In this document: positions 6,286-14,533 of the stretch, piece by piece
Numbering within the stretch: the first letter of the stretch is position 1
Layout of the letters: the number at the start of each line of letters is the position of its first letter
Assembly (NCBI GenBank): GCA_013619035.1
Contig: JABXKX010000544.1
Coordinates: 1 to 14,535 of the forward strand
DNA length: 14,535 nt
DNA from: Peptostreptococcaceae bacterium
GTDB taxonomy: Bacteria; Bacillota_A; Clostridia; Peptostreptococcales; Acidaminobacteraceae
Direction: 5' to 3'
Position numbers and translations under genes: made by a program
Notes under the pieces: generated by a model
What the model was told of the DNA's origin: nothing
Database searches by the model: none
What the model saw: only the letters and a program-made list of their open reading frames with translations

Positions 6286-7105
6286 ATTATTTATGTCATT
6301 AGGTTTGAGTGTCCTATTAATTGTGTTAATGGCAATTTTTGTGATCGCTAAACCTGATTCAGGTGTTGTGTTGTGGTCAATGTTTGGCTTAATAATACTG
6401 CTATCAATGATTGCAGTTGTTATAAATTATAGCAAGTTGAATGATCTTAAAGATAGAACCGAAACATTACCTGAAACGTACCAAGTTGTGTACATTGATG
6501 CCCAAGAAATGATTGGGCTGAGTGCCATGTCAAAAACGATGAAATTTGAAACCAAACAAGCTGTATTAGAAATTTTTGAACATGCTGTTCTTGATAATAG
6601 AGATGTTGATGAAGTCATTGGTGGTAACTTAAAGAGTTTCATGAATGGATTCATTGAAGCGGCTGGGGGACAGTATTCATTTCTTTATCTATTCTCTTAT
6701 AGCAGTGTGTTATTTATCGGATATTTACTGTTGATGAAAGTATATAAATTGATTAGAGATGGTTTTGAAATCAGTAATTTTGAAACTGAGAATTTAGATT
6801 TTGGCATTGTTTTTACCTATGCATTAATTGCATTTGTCTTTTTCCCTTGGTTGATGATTATCATGAAAAAAGCATCTAGTGAACAATGGGCAGGTATAAA
6901 AAGAAGTTTAATCTTATTGCCTTTTATCATTCCATTTGGGTTGATGTCTATACTAATAGGAGTCGAAAATGATCGTTTAAGAAGCATACTTGATTTTGAA
7001 CTACCGTTATTCAATTCGCCTATTGCATTTTTTATTGGGATTATTATTCTTATAGGATTGGTTATTCTAATGAGATATGCGCAAAAATTACAACTTAAAT
7101 CATAA
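6272..7105 (+). CDS. Multi-spanning membrane protein with DUF1048-like domain, partner of PadR
   Basis: This 277-residue membrane protein of unknown function has an internal AAGGAG site within the end of the padR gene, and its ATG at 6272 lies before the padR stop. Two hydrophobic segments (about residues 6-26 and 32-51) are followed by a charged helical stretch at about 52-132. Four more hydrophobic segments lie at about 137-157, 176-198, 209-230 and 249-268. The soluble stretch resembles the small DUF1048 helical domain often encoded beside PadR regulators: LPETYQVVY, then VLEIFEHAVLDNRDVDEVIGGNL and FMNGF. I assign this by pattern only. Placing this domain between membrane helices is less usual. 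Its likely role is as an envelope component or sensor controlled by the adjacent PadR, but function cannot be stated. Confidence 0.75.
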   Translation: MGRNKLFMSLGLSVLLIVLMAIFVIAKPDSGVVLWSMFGLIILLSMIAVVINYSKLNDLKDRTETLPETYQVVYIDAQEMIGLSAMSKTMKFETKQAVLEIFEHAVLDNRDVDEVIGGNLKSFMNGFIEAAGGQYSFLYLFSYSSVLFIGYLLLMKVYKLIRDGFEISNFETENLDFGIVFTYALIAFVFFPWLMIIMKKASSEQWAGIKRSLILLPFIIPFGLMSILIGVENDRLRSILDFELPLFNSPIAFFIGIIILIGLVILMRYAQKLQLKS

Positions 7106-7115
7106 GTAATCTTAT

Positions 7116-7138
7116 AGACTCCTTGGAGTCTTTTTTTT
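7116..7138 (+). terminator. Intrinsic terminator of the PadR operon
   Basis: AGACTCC and GGAGTCT form a short, tight, perfect stem merging into eight T residues (7131-7138). It begins 10 bases after the stop of the membrane-protein gene. Confidence 0.9.
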
Positions 7139-7183
7139 AATTTTTAGAATATTCTTAAAATTTATTCATATTTACATAAAATG

Positions 7184-7213
7184 GTCGACGATAAAATTAT
7201 TTTATTGTATAGT
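7184..7213 (+). promoter_or_regulatory. Weak candidate promoter of the ABC-transporter operon
   Basis: TCGACG (7185-7190, four of six -35 bases) is followed by 17 bases and TATAGT (7208-7213, five of six). The spacing is ideal and there is no better candidate in the 99 bases between the terminator and the ATG at 7238, but the -35 match is modest. Confidence 0.4.
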
Positions 7214-7237
7214 TAAATTAATGATAAGGGGTGGGGT

Positions 7238-9592
7238 ATGAAGAAATTTATTTTACTTTTAGTAAGCTTGATGATCATTGTTTTAATACCATTACAATTG
7301 TTTCATGTCTTAGGATTTCATTATGAACCAGGGATAATCAGTGCTGAAAACGTAGTTGAGGATACCATGGAACTAATAGCCTATGGCAGTCCTTTAGTTG
7401 GCACTGAAGAACATGATGTGTATCGAGATGAGTTGATTAAAAGATTTACTGATTTAGGTTATACGGTTGAAGTACAGAAATTCAAACAACTTGGACCTGT
7501 TTTAGGTGAACATCATGAATTATATGTTGAAGATTTAGGAGAGGTTACATTATATGCTCCAAAAGGTGGTAGGAGTATTGGAACTGATTTTACAGGAGAT
7601 ATGGTTACACTTAATTTAGTGGACAGTTATGAACCTGAATTGGTTGAAGGCAGATTTGTATTATCCACTGGATTTGCTGATTTAAGTGATATAACTATTG
7701 AAAAATTATACGCTGATGGCTGTAAAGGCATTATACTTGCAAATGGTAATTATTCAGATGGTGGCTCACAGCTTAATTATGCTAATTTAGATGGCAAAAC
7801 GATGCCAATCTTTTTTGTGACTAATGAAGTGAGTCAAGAGTTATTAGAATTGGCAAAAAAGAGTCCTATAGAAAGAAGGAAAACTTCATTTGGAACTTCT
7901 TATACAACTGTTGATTACTTTAATGCAGGTGTTATTGAATCAATAGAAGTAAAATTTGATAAAGATATTGAAATCATTGAATGTCAAAACATCATCGCAA
8001 CTCTAGAGGCATCTCATAAGAATACTTTGATGATTGGCACCCATTATGATGGTGATAGCAGTGAAGATATTTATATGAGCTATTATAATACAACCAGTGT
8101 TGCAACCATATTGTCCATTGCAGAACGTTTGAAAACAGATGAAGAACATCTGAAACAAAATATAGAGTTTGTCCTTTTTGACGGCGGGTTATTAGATCAA
8201 TCGGGTGTCAAATACTATAATGACCATAAAGAAACAGATTATGATGCTATCTATTTAGATCGACTTGGTATTGGTGAGTATACAATATTTTCCGGTGATG
8301 ATAAAAGTAATTTTCTTGCTGAAAAAGTATATCAGTACAATCTAGATAGTGAGTTAACTCGCGGCTCTGGAGGTTTAATAGTTCGCTTTAAAATCGATAG
8401 CCCCGGCGGTAAAACAATTTTAAACAAAGGTGAAGGTATCTTGATTTCATCAGATCCTTCTGTTAACGCCTATAAGTTTTATTTCGGTGAAAAATCATTA
8501 GAAGCAATAAATCTACAACCTGTTATCAATATTTTAGATCGCTACTTGGAAGTTGAAGTCTTTGAGGACCATTTTCCGGATTACATGAATAAGACAGAAT
8601 GGCTCTTAATTATTGTATTTATGTTAATGGCGATGATATTGGTCTCGGTTCATCAATTAAGAAAACTAAAAGGGATAAGAGCAATTTATTATTCAATGCC
8701 TTATTCTATATTTAAAGCGCTTTGTAATATTATATTTATTGTAACATTTACTCTGATGATTATATTATTCATTTCCATCATGCCAGAAACGTATAATATC
8801 AATGGGGTACAAGGGAGTAATCTTAGATTTTATACTCTGTGGCATCAAATGACTCAGATATTAAGAGAATTCTATCACAATGGATTGGGTATGTCTTCTA
8901 CGGGCATTCCTTATAGTGAGATCATCATTCAAAATAGTATTAACAGTTTTAAATTATTATCGATTTCTTTAGTGATTGCAATTGCCTTGGGTTTATTTAT
9001 AGGGCTGTTTGGCAGTTATTTAAAAAAGAGTCATGATCAACAGCAATCCATATTGGTCATATTTGGTCTATCCATACCAGAAACGGTTTTGGTTATTGTA
9101 TTATTGTTCTCACTCGAACCGTTAATGAAAATACCATTGGTTGCTTCATTGGTTGAAGTTTCTGATTTAAGAACGATTTATATGCCAATCTTTACAATGG
9201 CATTGATACCAACAATTTATATTTCAAGAATGGTTTATATGACCATGGTCGAAGAAACTAAAAAGAAGTATATACGAAGCTTGAAAGCCAAAGGTGTTAA
9301 GAAAAATAGAATTTATACTCACCACTTATTAAAAGTTGCCTTTTCAAAGGTCATGAATAATATGACGATTATTTTGGCTATAAGCATCTCAACGATGATT
9401 ATCAGTGAAACGCAATTCTCTATCCCAGGTGTTGTTCTTAATATCCTACGGGCATTAAACGATCAATCGTATTTGTATTACTTGGGATTGGTTCTAAGCA
9501 TCATGATATATTATTACATAGTCATATTAACCAGTCGTTTATTGTCAAGAATCTTGATGCCTAGATCGGGAGGTGCATATGAAATTGAATAA
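7238..9592 (+). CDS. DppB/OppB-type ABC permease fused to an N-terminal degenerate M28 peptidase-like domain
   Basis: This protein has 784 residues, more than twice the usual DppB length. Residues 5-25 are a signal-anchor helix. Residues 35-450 form a predicted extracellular region resembling M28 aminopeptidases. It has an N-terminal segment (VVEDTMELIAYGSPLVGTEE), a PA-like insert (about 138-200) and a core starting at NIIATLEASHKNTLMIGTHYD (251-271). Against M28 motifs, His269 and the LD at 340-341 remain. The bridging Asp appears to be Tyr283, the catalytic GEE has become G316-G317-L318, and the last His is not seen. It is probably not a working peptidase. Residues 454-776 are membrane-spanning. 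The stretch 548-776 is DppB-like, with the EAA loop KYIRSLKAKGVKKNRIYTHH at 677-696 that docks to the ATPase. It overlaps the next permease gene by 14 bases. The ribosome site is AAGGGGTGGGG. The transported substrate is unknown; a peptide is the family default. Confidence 0.88.
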   Translation: MKKFILLLVSLMIIVLIPLQLFHVLGFHYEPGIISAENVVEDTMELIAYGSPLVGTEEHDVYRDELIKRFTDLGYTVEVQKFKQLGPVLGEHHELYVEDLGEVTLYAPKGGRSIGTDFTGDMVTLNLVDSYEPELVEGRFVLSTGFADLSDITIEKLYADGCKGIILANGNYSDGGSQLNYANLDGKTMPIFFVTNEVSQELLELAKKSPIERRKTSFGTSYTTVDYFNAGVIESIEVKFDKDIEIIECQNIIATLEASHKNTLMIGTHYDGDSSEDIYMSYYNTTSVATILSIAERLKTDEEHLKQNIEFVLFDGGLLDQSGVKYYNDHKETDYDAIYLDRLGIGEYTIFSGDDKSNFLAEKVYQYNLDSELTRGSGGLIVRFKIDSPGGKTILNKGEGILISSDPSVNAYKFYFGEKSLEAINLQPVINILDRYLEVEVFEDHFPDYMNKTEWLLIIVFMLMAMILVSVHQLRKLKGIRAIYYSMPYSIFKALCNIIFIVTFTLMIILFISIMPETYNINGVQGSNLRFYTLWHQMTQILREFYHNGLGMSSTGIPYSEIIIQNSINSFKLLSISLVIAIALGLFIGLFGSYLKKSHDQQQSILVIFGLSIPETVLVIVLLFSLEPLMKIPLVASLVEVSDLRTIYMPIFTMALIPTIYISRMVYMTMVEETKKKYIRSLKAKGVKKNRIYTHHLLKVAFSKVMNNMTIILAISISTMIISETQFSIPGVVLNILRALNDQSYLYYLGLVLSIMIYYYIVILTSRLLSRILMPRSGGAYEIE

Positions 9593-11765
9593 ACCACTCA
9601 TATTAGGTAGTCTTATTCTGGCTCTTTTGTTGATTGTCATTTTGATACCTGGGATTCTAACGGATAAAGATCCTTATAGTGTACAAATCTTGAAGTACAC
9701 CGTAGAAAATATCGATGGTGAAAATGTATTTTTATCAGCACCATTTGCACCCTCTGAGAGAAATAAGTGGGGTACAGATGAATTAGGACGTGATATATTT
9801 AGTTTTATTATTTATGGAACGAGACTTACATTGAAAATAGCACTGTGGGTGACCTTATTTAGATTTATACTGGCGATACCTCTAGGATTATTTTCAGGAT
9901 TTAATTACAGTGTTCCCAAAAATATAATCAGACAGGTCAATATTCTGTTTAGTGGATTACCACCACTTTTATTTGCCGTATTTGTACTGTATCTAAACGT
10001 CTTTACAAGACTGGATAAAAGATTTTCTACCATTGCCTTTATTACAGTTTTAACTTTGGTTGGATTTGGTAAACTTGCACAAGCACTTGAGGAAACCACA
10101 AAAACCGTTTTGGGTAAGCCTTTTATTACAAGTGAGTATTTACTTGGTAAAAGCAAATTTGAAGTTGCTATTGAAAATGTTGTACCTCATATTATGCCTG
10201 AAATAGTGGTGCTCTTTTTCATGGAAATAGCAAGAGTTTTATCACTACAAATACAACTGGGACTCTTCTCAATTTTTATTGGAAACTTAAAGATTTTATT
10301 AGCAAGTACTCAAGGGGGGGCTGCTTATTGGAATGTTAGCTTCGAACCTGAATGGGCTAGTTTGCTTGGTTATGCAACGATTAGACTAAGATCATCACCT
10401 TGGATGGCATTGTATCCAGCAGGTGCATTCTTTGTTTCTGTATTAGGCTTCAATATGTTTGGTGAAGGTTTAAGGATTAAACTCCAAGATGACCAAACGC
10501 AGTTTGTACCAAAGGTTAGAAAAGTTGTATCATTTCTATTTTTGAAGAAACATAGACAAACTCCAATTCATTCTAAAAAGTGGATGATATTTGGAATTGC
10601 ATTAGTCTTTGTAGTCGCTTTTAATGTTATTGATTTTGGTGATTCAGAGTTAGGTGATGAGATTTATTTCACCAAAGAGATGCTGCCAGAACGTTTATAC
10701 GTTGGTATGGATGAAGTGAATGACGTGACAGACCTATTAGCTCAAGAAATGAGAAAAAGTGGTTTTGAACCCGTTTATGACGAATTTAAACAGAGTTATG
10801 AGGTAGAACCTAATTATTATGTCAAAGAGAGTCTGTTCAAAATAAATGATGTAGACTACAAACAAGATATAGACTATGTGATGATGAGTTTTAATGATGT
10901 TGAGGAAACGTCATTAACCGTAATTGATGCTAGAGATATCAGTTTATACAATGCAGATCATTATTCAGAGTTTAAAGACAAAGCAGTTTGGATTGATTGC
11001 AATTATTACAACAATGAAGCAATAGAAGCGTTTTCATCTCAATTAGGATTAGCTGGATGTAAAGCAGTGTTAGTCACTGGACACGATAAAAAAGTGAGTA
11101 TTGGTTCTTTTGTAAGTGACGTGCCTTTTATTGGATTAGCAGATGATATTGAGTTGAAAGATGGTGATAAAATAACCATTAATAGCCACGTATCTATGTT
11201 ATCGGATAAAGGTATAAATGTTATTGGTATGATAGCTGGAAAAGATCAGAACATATCTCAAGAAGTTATAGTACTAGGTGTACCGCTAAATTACCGTTCC
11301 AAAGAAGATGCTGTTTTAACATATAATTATGTTTTTGAAATGATGAAAAAGATGCAACCCATTTCTAATAGAACCGTTGTGTTGGCCTTTTTTGATGGCA
11401 CATATAAAAATGATAACCATGGCATATTACAATACAGTACAGGCATGAAATTTGATCCATATATGCATATTGAATATTTTAGTTTAAGAACATTAGAATA
11501 CGGATCAGACTCAGTCATAATCAATAAAGACAACTCAGCAGAAGGCAAGTACTTTGGGGTAAGTTTTTTCCAATCACTTGAACGTTCAGCACTCCAGTAT
11601 GAATTCGTTAAAGAACCAGTACCGGGAAATGTGTTGGATTTATTAAAACACCCTGACTTTGTCATGCGTCATAAAAAAGGTATAGATACCATCATTTTTG
11701 ATGTATATTCTGATGCAGATATATTTTATGAGTCTTTCTATAAAGCTTTAAAGGAGAATAATTGA
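9579..11765 (+). CDS. DppC/OppC-type ABC permease fused to a C-terminal degenerate M28 peptidase-like domain
   Basis: This protein has 728 residues, starting at the ATG at 9579 with GGGAGG at 9568-9573. The GTG at 9573 overlaps that site and is rejected. Residues 1-305 are a full DppC-type permease: first helix at 7-27, the signature WGTDELGRDIFSFIIYGTRL at 64-83, an EAA-like loop at about 184-206, and SSPWMALYPAGAFFVSVLGF plus GEGLR near 272-299. A further helix at 335-351 leads to a C-terminal region of about 375 residues, predicted extracellular. This region carries a PA-like segment (about 465-520) and an M28-like core with NVIGMIAGKDQN at 547 onward. The position of the metal-binding His is occupied by Pro569 or its neighbours, and the GEE motif by D606-G607-T608-Y609. 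It is more eroded than the domain in the DppB partner. The stop overlaps the next ATG (TGATG). The family assignment of the permease half is firm; the tail assignment is by motif reading. Confidence 0.87.
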   Translation: MKLNKPLILGSLILALLLIVILIPGILTDKDPYSVQILKYTVENIDGENVFLSAPFAPSERNKWGTDELGRDIFSFIIYGTRLTLKIALWVTLFRFILAIPLGLFSGFNYSVPKNIIRQVNILFSGLPPLLFAVFVLYLNVFTRLDKRFSTIAFITVLTLVGFGKLAQALEETTKTVLGKPFITSEYLLGKSKFEVAIENVVPHIMPEIVVLFFMEIARVLSLQIQLGLFSIFIGNLKILLASTQGGAAYWNVSFEPEWASLLGYATIRLRSSPWMALYPAGAFFVSVLGFNMFGEGLRIKLQDDQTQFVPKVRKVVSFLFLKKHRQTPIHSKKWMIFGIALVFVVAFNVIDFGDSELGDEIYFTKEMLPERLYVGMDEVNDVTDLLAQEMRKSGFEPVYDEFKQSYEVEPNYYVKESLFKINDVDYKQDIDYVMMSFNDVEETSLTVIDARDISLYNADHYSEFKDKAVWIDCNYYNNEAIEAFSSQLGLAGCKAVLVTGHDKKVSIGSFVSDVPFIGLADDIELKDGDKITINSHVSMLSDKGINVIGMIAGKDQNISQEVIVLGVPLNYRSKEDAVLTYNYVFEMMKKMQPISNRTVVLAFFDGTYKNDNHGILQYSTGMKFDPYMHIEYFSLRTLEYGSDSVIINKDNSAEGKYFGVSFFQSLERSALQYEFVKEPVPGNVLDLLKHPDFVMRHKKGIDTIIFDVYSDADIFYESFYKALKENN

Positions 11766-12694
11766 TGCAAACAATACTTGATATTCAAAATCTAAAAGTA
11801 TCCTTTGATCAAGTAGAGGTGATTAGAGGTGTCGATTTTCATATTAAAAAGGGAGAAATTCATGGTATTTTAGGTGAATCTGGCAGTGGTAAAACCGTAA
11901 CTGCATTTTCCATCGCAAAACTTCATGAGAACTGTAGTTATGAAGGGGAGATCATATACAACAAAGAACCCATATTAGCGATGAATGAATCCAAATTATC
12001 AACTATCAGGGGATATGAAATTGCGTATATATTTCAGAATCCACACGAATCGTTTAATCCAAATATAAGAATGGACAAACAATTAAAAGAAGCCATGTCT
12101 ATACATGGCTTACAGCCAACTCATGAAGAAATTACTCAGGTGCTTACTTCAGTAGGATTGAAATCTCCAGATATTATTTTAAAAAAGTATCCTGACCAAC
12201 TGAGTGGAGGAGAGTGTCAACGTGTTATGATTGGCATGAGTTTATTATGTGAGCCACAAATAATTATTGCAGATGAGCCGACAAGTGCAATTGATGCATC
12301 CATCAAAAGACAAATCATAGACTTACTGAAATCCATCAATAAGACTTATGGCACTACCATTATCCTAATCAGTCATGATATGGATTTGGTTCAGAATATC
12401 TGTGATAGTATGTCTGTTATGTATGGTGGATTAGTACTTGAACAGGGGGCTGTGGATAAAGTGATGGAAGATCCGATACATCCATATACTCAAGCCCTTA
12501 TAAATTGTACGACATCATTAAATCAAGAGAATAAACGACTTTATACTTTAGAAGGTTTACCGATGTCTCCTGATTACTACAAAGATAGATGTCCTTTTTA
12601 CGAGCGTTGCAATTTAAGAAGTGAGGAATGCATTGATAACATGCCTCAGCTGATCACCTTAAATGGTAGAAGTTATCGATGTAAAAAGATATAG
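11765..12694 (+). CDS. DppD/OppD-type ABC transporter ATP-binding protein
   Basis: This 309-residue ATPase subunit would energise the two fused permeases. The ATG at 11765 shares its first base with the permease stop (TGATG) and sits 8 bases after AAGGAG. A TTG at 11762 is possible but less likely. All nucleotide-binding motifs are intact: Walker A GESGSGKT (37-44), Q-loop FQNPHESFNP, signature LSGGECQRV, Walker B IIIADEP, D-loop SAID and switch histidine ISHD. The C-terminal extension has the peptide-transporter type, with HPYTQALI and a cysteine cluster C-x5-C-x6-C followed by a further Cys near the end. In some related DppD proteins this pattern ligates an iron-sulfur cluster; the same is possible here. 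It is paired with the DppF-like subunit 8 bases downstream. Confidence 0.95.
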   Translation: MQTILDIQNLKVSFDQVEVIRGVDFHIKKGEIHGILGESGSGKTVTAFSIAKLHENCSYEGEIIYNKEPILAMNESKLSTIRGYEIAYIFQNPHESFNPNIRMDKQLKEAMSIHGLQPTHEEITQVLTSVGLKSPDIILKKYPDQLSGGECQRVMIGMSLLCEPQIIIADEPTSAIDASIKRQIIDLLKSINKTYGTTIILISHDMDLVQNICDSMSVMYGGLVLEQGAVDKVMEDPIHPYTQALINCTTSLNQENKRLYTLEGLPMSPDYYKDRCPFYERCNLRSEECIDNMPQLITLNGRSYRCKKI

Positions 12695-12702
12695 GAGGGA
12701 TT

Positions 12703-13491
12703 ATGTTAGAATTAAAAAATGTAAAAAAACATTATATGGTAAAAGCCTCTCCTTTATCTAAAAGCAGCGTGATAAAAGCAGTTGATGGGATTAGTTTTAA
12801 TGTAAAAAAAGGTGAGTCTTTTGGATTAATTGGAGAATCCGGTAGTGGTAAATCAACATTAGGTCATTTGATTTGCAAATTGATTCCCTTAACGGAAGGT
12901 AATATTATCTATAATGATCAAGATATCTCTAAAATAAAAGGTAAATCGTTACAACTTCTTAGAAAAGATATTCAGGTTATCGTACAATCAGGTAAAGAGA
13001 TTTTAGATCCTAAAATGACGATTAGAGAACACTTAGAAGCGCCTTTAAGAGTTCATAATATTTGTCAACAAAATGAGTATAATGACCGTATTACCACACT
13101 TTTACATGATGTAGGTCTTACAGATGACGTGCTCGAAAAGTTTCCATCTGCCTTAAGTGGTGGTATGTTGCAACGTGTGACAATCGCTAGAGTGCTTGCA
13201 ATTGAGCCCAAGTTGATTATTTGTGATGAGCCAGTATCTGCTTTAGATGTTTCTATTCAAGGATTGATCATCAATTTATTGATGGATTTAAAAGAAAAGT
13301 ATGACTTTACATATATTTTTATAACTCATAATTTAAAAGTCATTAAACATATCTGTTCAAGAATTGGTGTTATTAAAGATGGTCTAATGGTAGAAATTGG
13401 TCAGACTCACGAGATATTAAATGCCCCTAAATCTGATTATGCAAAAATTTTAGTCGCTTCGATGCTAGATGAAGTGCATCAAAACGACTAA
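12703..13491 (+). CDS. DppF/OppF-type ABC transporter ATP-binding protein, short form
   Basis: This is the second ATPase of the importer, 262 residues, preceded by AGGAGGGA. Motifs are complete: Walker A GESGSGKS (44-51), a Q in IVQSGKEILDP, signature LSGGMLQRVTIAR, Walker B LIICDEP, D-loop SALD and switch histidine ITHN (Asn in place of the more usual Asp after His). Unlike typical OppF proteins (over 300 residues) it ends soon after the nucleotide-binding domain. It lacks the usual HPYT-type extension and cysteines, which are present in its DppD partner. That resembles the shorter nickel/peptide-type NikE/DppF subunits. It forms the 3' end of the four-gene operon. Its stop overlaps the stop of the convergent TPR gene, with no terminator between them. 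Confidence 0.94.
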   Translation: MLELKNVKKHYMVKASPLSKSSVIKAVDGISFNVKKGESFGLIGESGSGKSTLGHLICKLIPLTEGNIIYNDQDISKIKGKSLQLLRKDIQVIVQSGKEILDPKMTIREHLEAPLRVHNICQQNEYNDRITTLLHDVGLTDDVLEKFPSALSGGMLQRVTIARVLAIEPKLIICDEPVSALDVSIQGLIINLLMDLKEKYDFTYIFITHNLKVIKHICSRIGVIKDGLMVEIGQTHEILNAPKSDYAKILVASMLDEVHQND

Positions 13492-14507
13492 AAGAATTTA
13501 TTGATATATTGTTCTAAATCGGTTTTAAGATCAACGTATTTTCGCAAATATTTTTGATACAATGAAACCTGTCCTTTTTTACTGTAGAATATAGACATCT
13601 TCAAGTAAACTTTTGGTAAACTGATAACAAGATTTTCATCTTCTAAGTATAGGAGAAACTTCTGATACAATGCTTCTGCTTCTGTTGCGTAATTTTTATA
13701 CGTTAAAACATGTGTCAGATCCGTATGAGCTAATAGATGATAGAAATCTTGTTTTTCTTCTTCTAAAATTTGTAATCCTAAATCAATCTTTGGAATCGCA
13801 TTCTCATAAGAATCTGTCATTATATAATACAATGCCCATAAAATCTGTACAGGTCCTAAATACCACATCTCATCCTGCTTTTCGATAAGTGATTCTATGT
13901 TCAAAATATATTTTTCAACATCTGTATTACCAGAAAGTAGTTTGTTTCTTGCCAGATTATAAGTTAAGAAGGTTTCTTTCCAAGTGTATTGATGATGTAT
14001 TGCGATTTTTAAACCTTGAATAAAAAAGCTGTTTGAGAGTTCGTAATCTTCTAAATAGTTGTAAATATGACCATGATTGTTATATATAGAACATTGGACT
14101 TCGTATAAATCTTCTTGAAGTGCAATGTTTAATGCTTTTTCACCATAAAATAATGCTTTTTCAAAACAATGGAGTTGTGTATAAGTTAAAGAAATGCCCA
14201 TATAGATTCTTGATATTAATATATAATCAGTTGGATCGCATAAAAGCATGGCTTTATGATAGGCATCAACGCCTGCCTTCATATCCTGACATAGGAATTT
14301 AGCTGCACCAATATTGAAGTAGGCCTTAGCCTGTTCATTTTTTTGATCGTATTGGTTAGCAAGAGTTAACGCTTTATTGGCATTAAAAATAACAGCTTCT
14401 AAATCTCTATACATATAAGCGCGTGATAAATCATTGTATAATACGGTTTTATCAACTTCAGAAGCAAGTAAAAGATGCGCCTTTATTGTTTTTATTTTAG
14501 TTTTCAT
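13488..14507 (-). CDS. Tetratricopeptide-repeat (TPR) protein of unknown function
   Basis: This 339-residue protein is probably cytoplasmic, since no signal peptide or membrane segment is visible. The start ATG at 14507-14505 follows AGAGGGA. Helical TPR-like units run through most of its length, including ARAYMYRDLEAVIFNANKALTLA-like, AKAYFNIGAAKFL, MGISLTYTQLHCFEKALFYGEKAL and NNHGHIYNYLEDYELSNSFFIQGL segments between about residues 22 and 175. Later units (about 215-330) are more diverged. Such arrays bind proteins or peptides. In this type of organism they often precede a GGDEF, kinase or HTH domain, but here the protein ends (INKFF) without any output domain. It could therefore be a free-standing scaffold or quorum-type sensor. 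It converges on the ABC operon. No functional link to it is shown. Confidence 0.8.
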   Translation of the reverse strand: MKTKIKTIKAHLLLASEVDKTVLYNDLSRAYMYRDLEAVIFNANKALTLANQYDQKNEQAKAYFNIGAAKFLCQDMKAGVDAYHKAMLLCDPTDYILISRIYMGISLTYTQLHCFEKALFYGEKALNIALQEDLYEVQCSIYNNHGHIYNYLEDYELSNSFFIQGLKIAIHHQYTWKETFLTYNLARNKLLSGNTDVEKYILNIESLIEKQDEMWYLGPVQILWALYYIMTDSYENAIPKIDLGLQILEEEKQDFYHLLAHTDLTHVLTYKNYATEAEALYQKFLLYLEDENLVISLPKVYLKMSIFYSKKGQVSLYQKYLRKYVDLKTDLEQYINKFF

Positions 14508-14527
14508 GTCAGTCCCTCTCGTGACAT

Positions 14528-14533
14528 ATTATA
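14528..14533 (-). promoter_or_regulatory. Candidate -10 element of the TPR gene
   Basis: On the minus strand TATAAT reads from 14533 to 14528, about 20 bases upstream of the TPR start codon. The matching -35 would lie beyond the window edge, so the promoter cannot be confirmed. Confidence 0.4.

Noticed and set aside
7340..8600. Active zinc aminopeptidase domain
   Set aside because: The GEE catalytic motif and at least two other metal-ligand positions appear to be substituted, so activity is unlikely.
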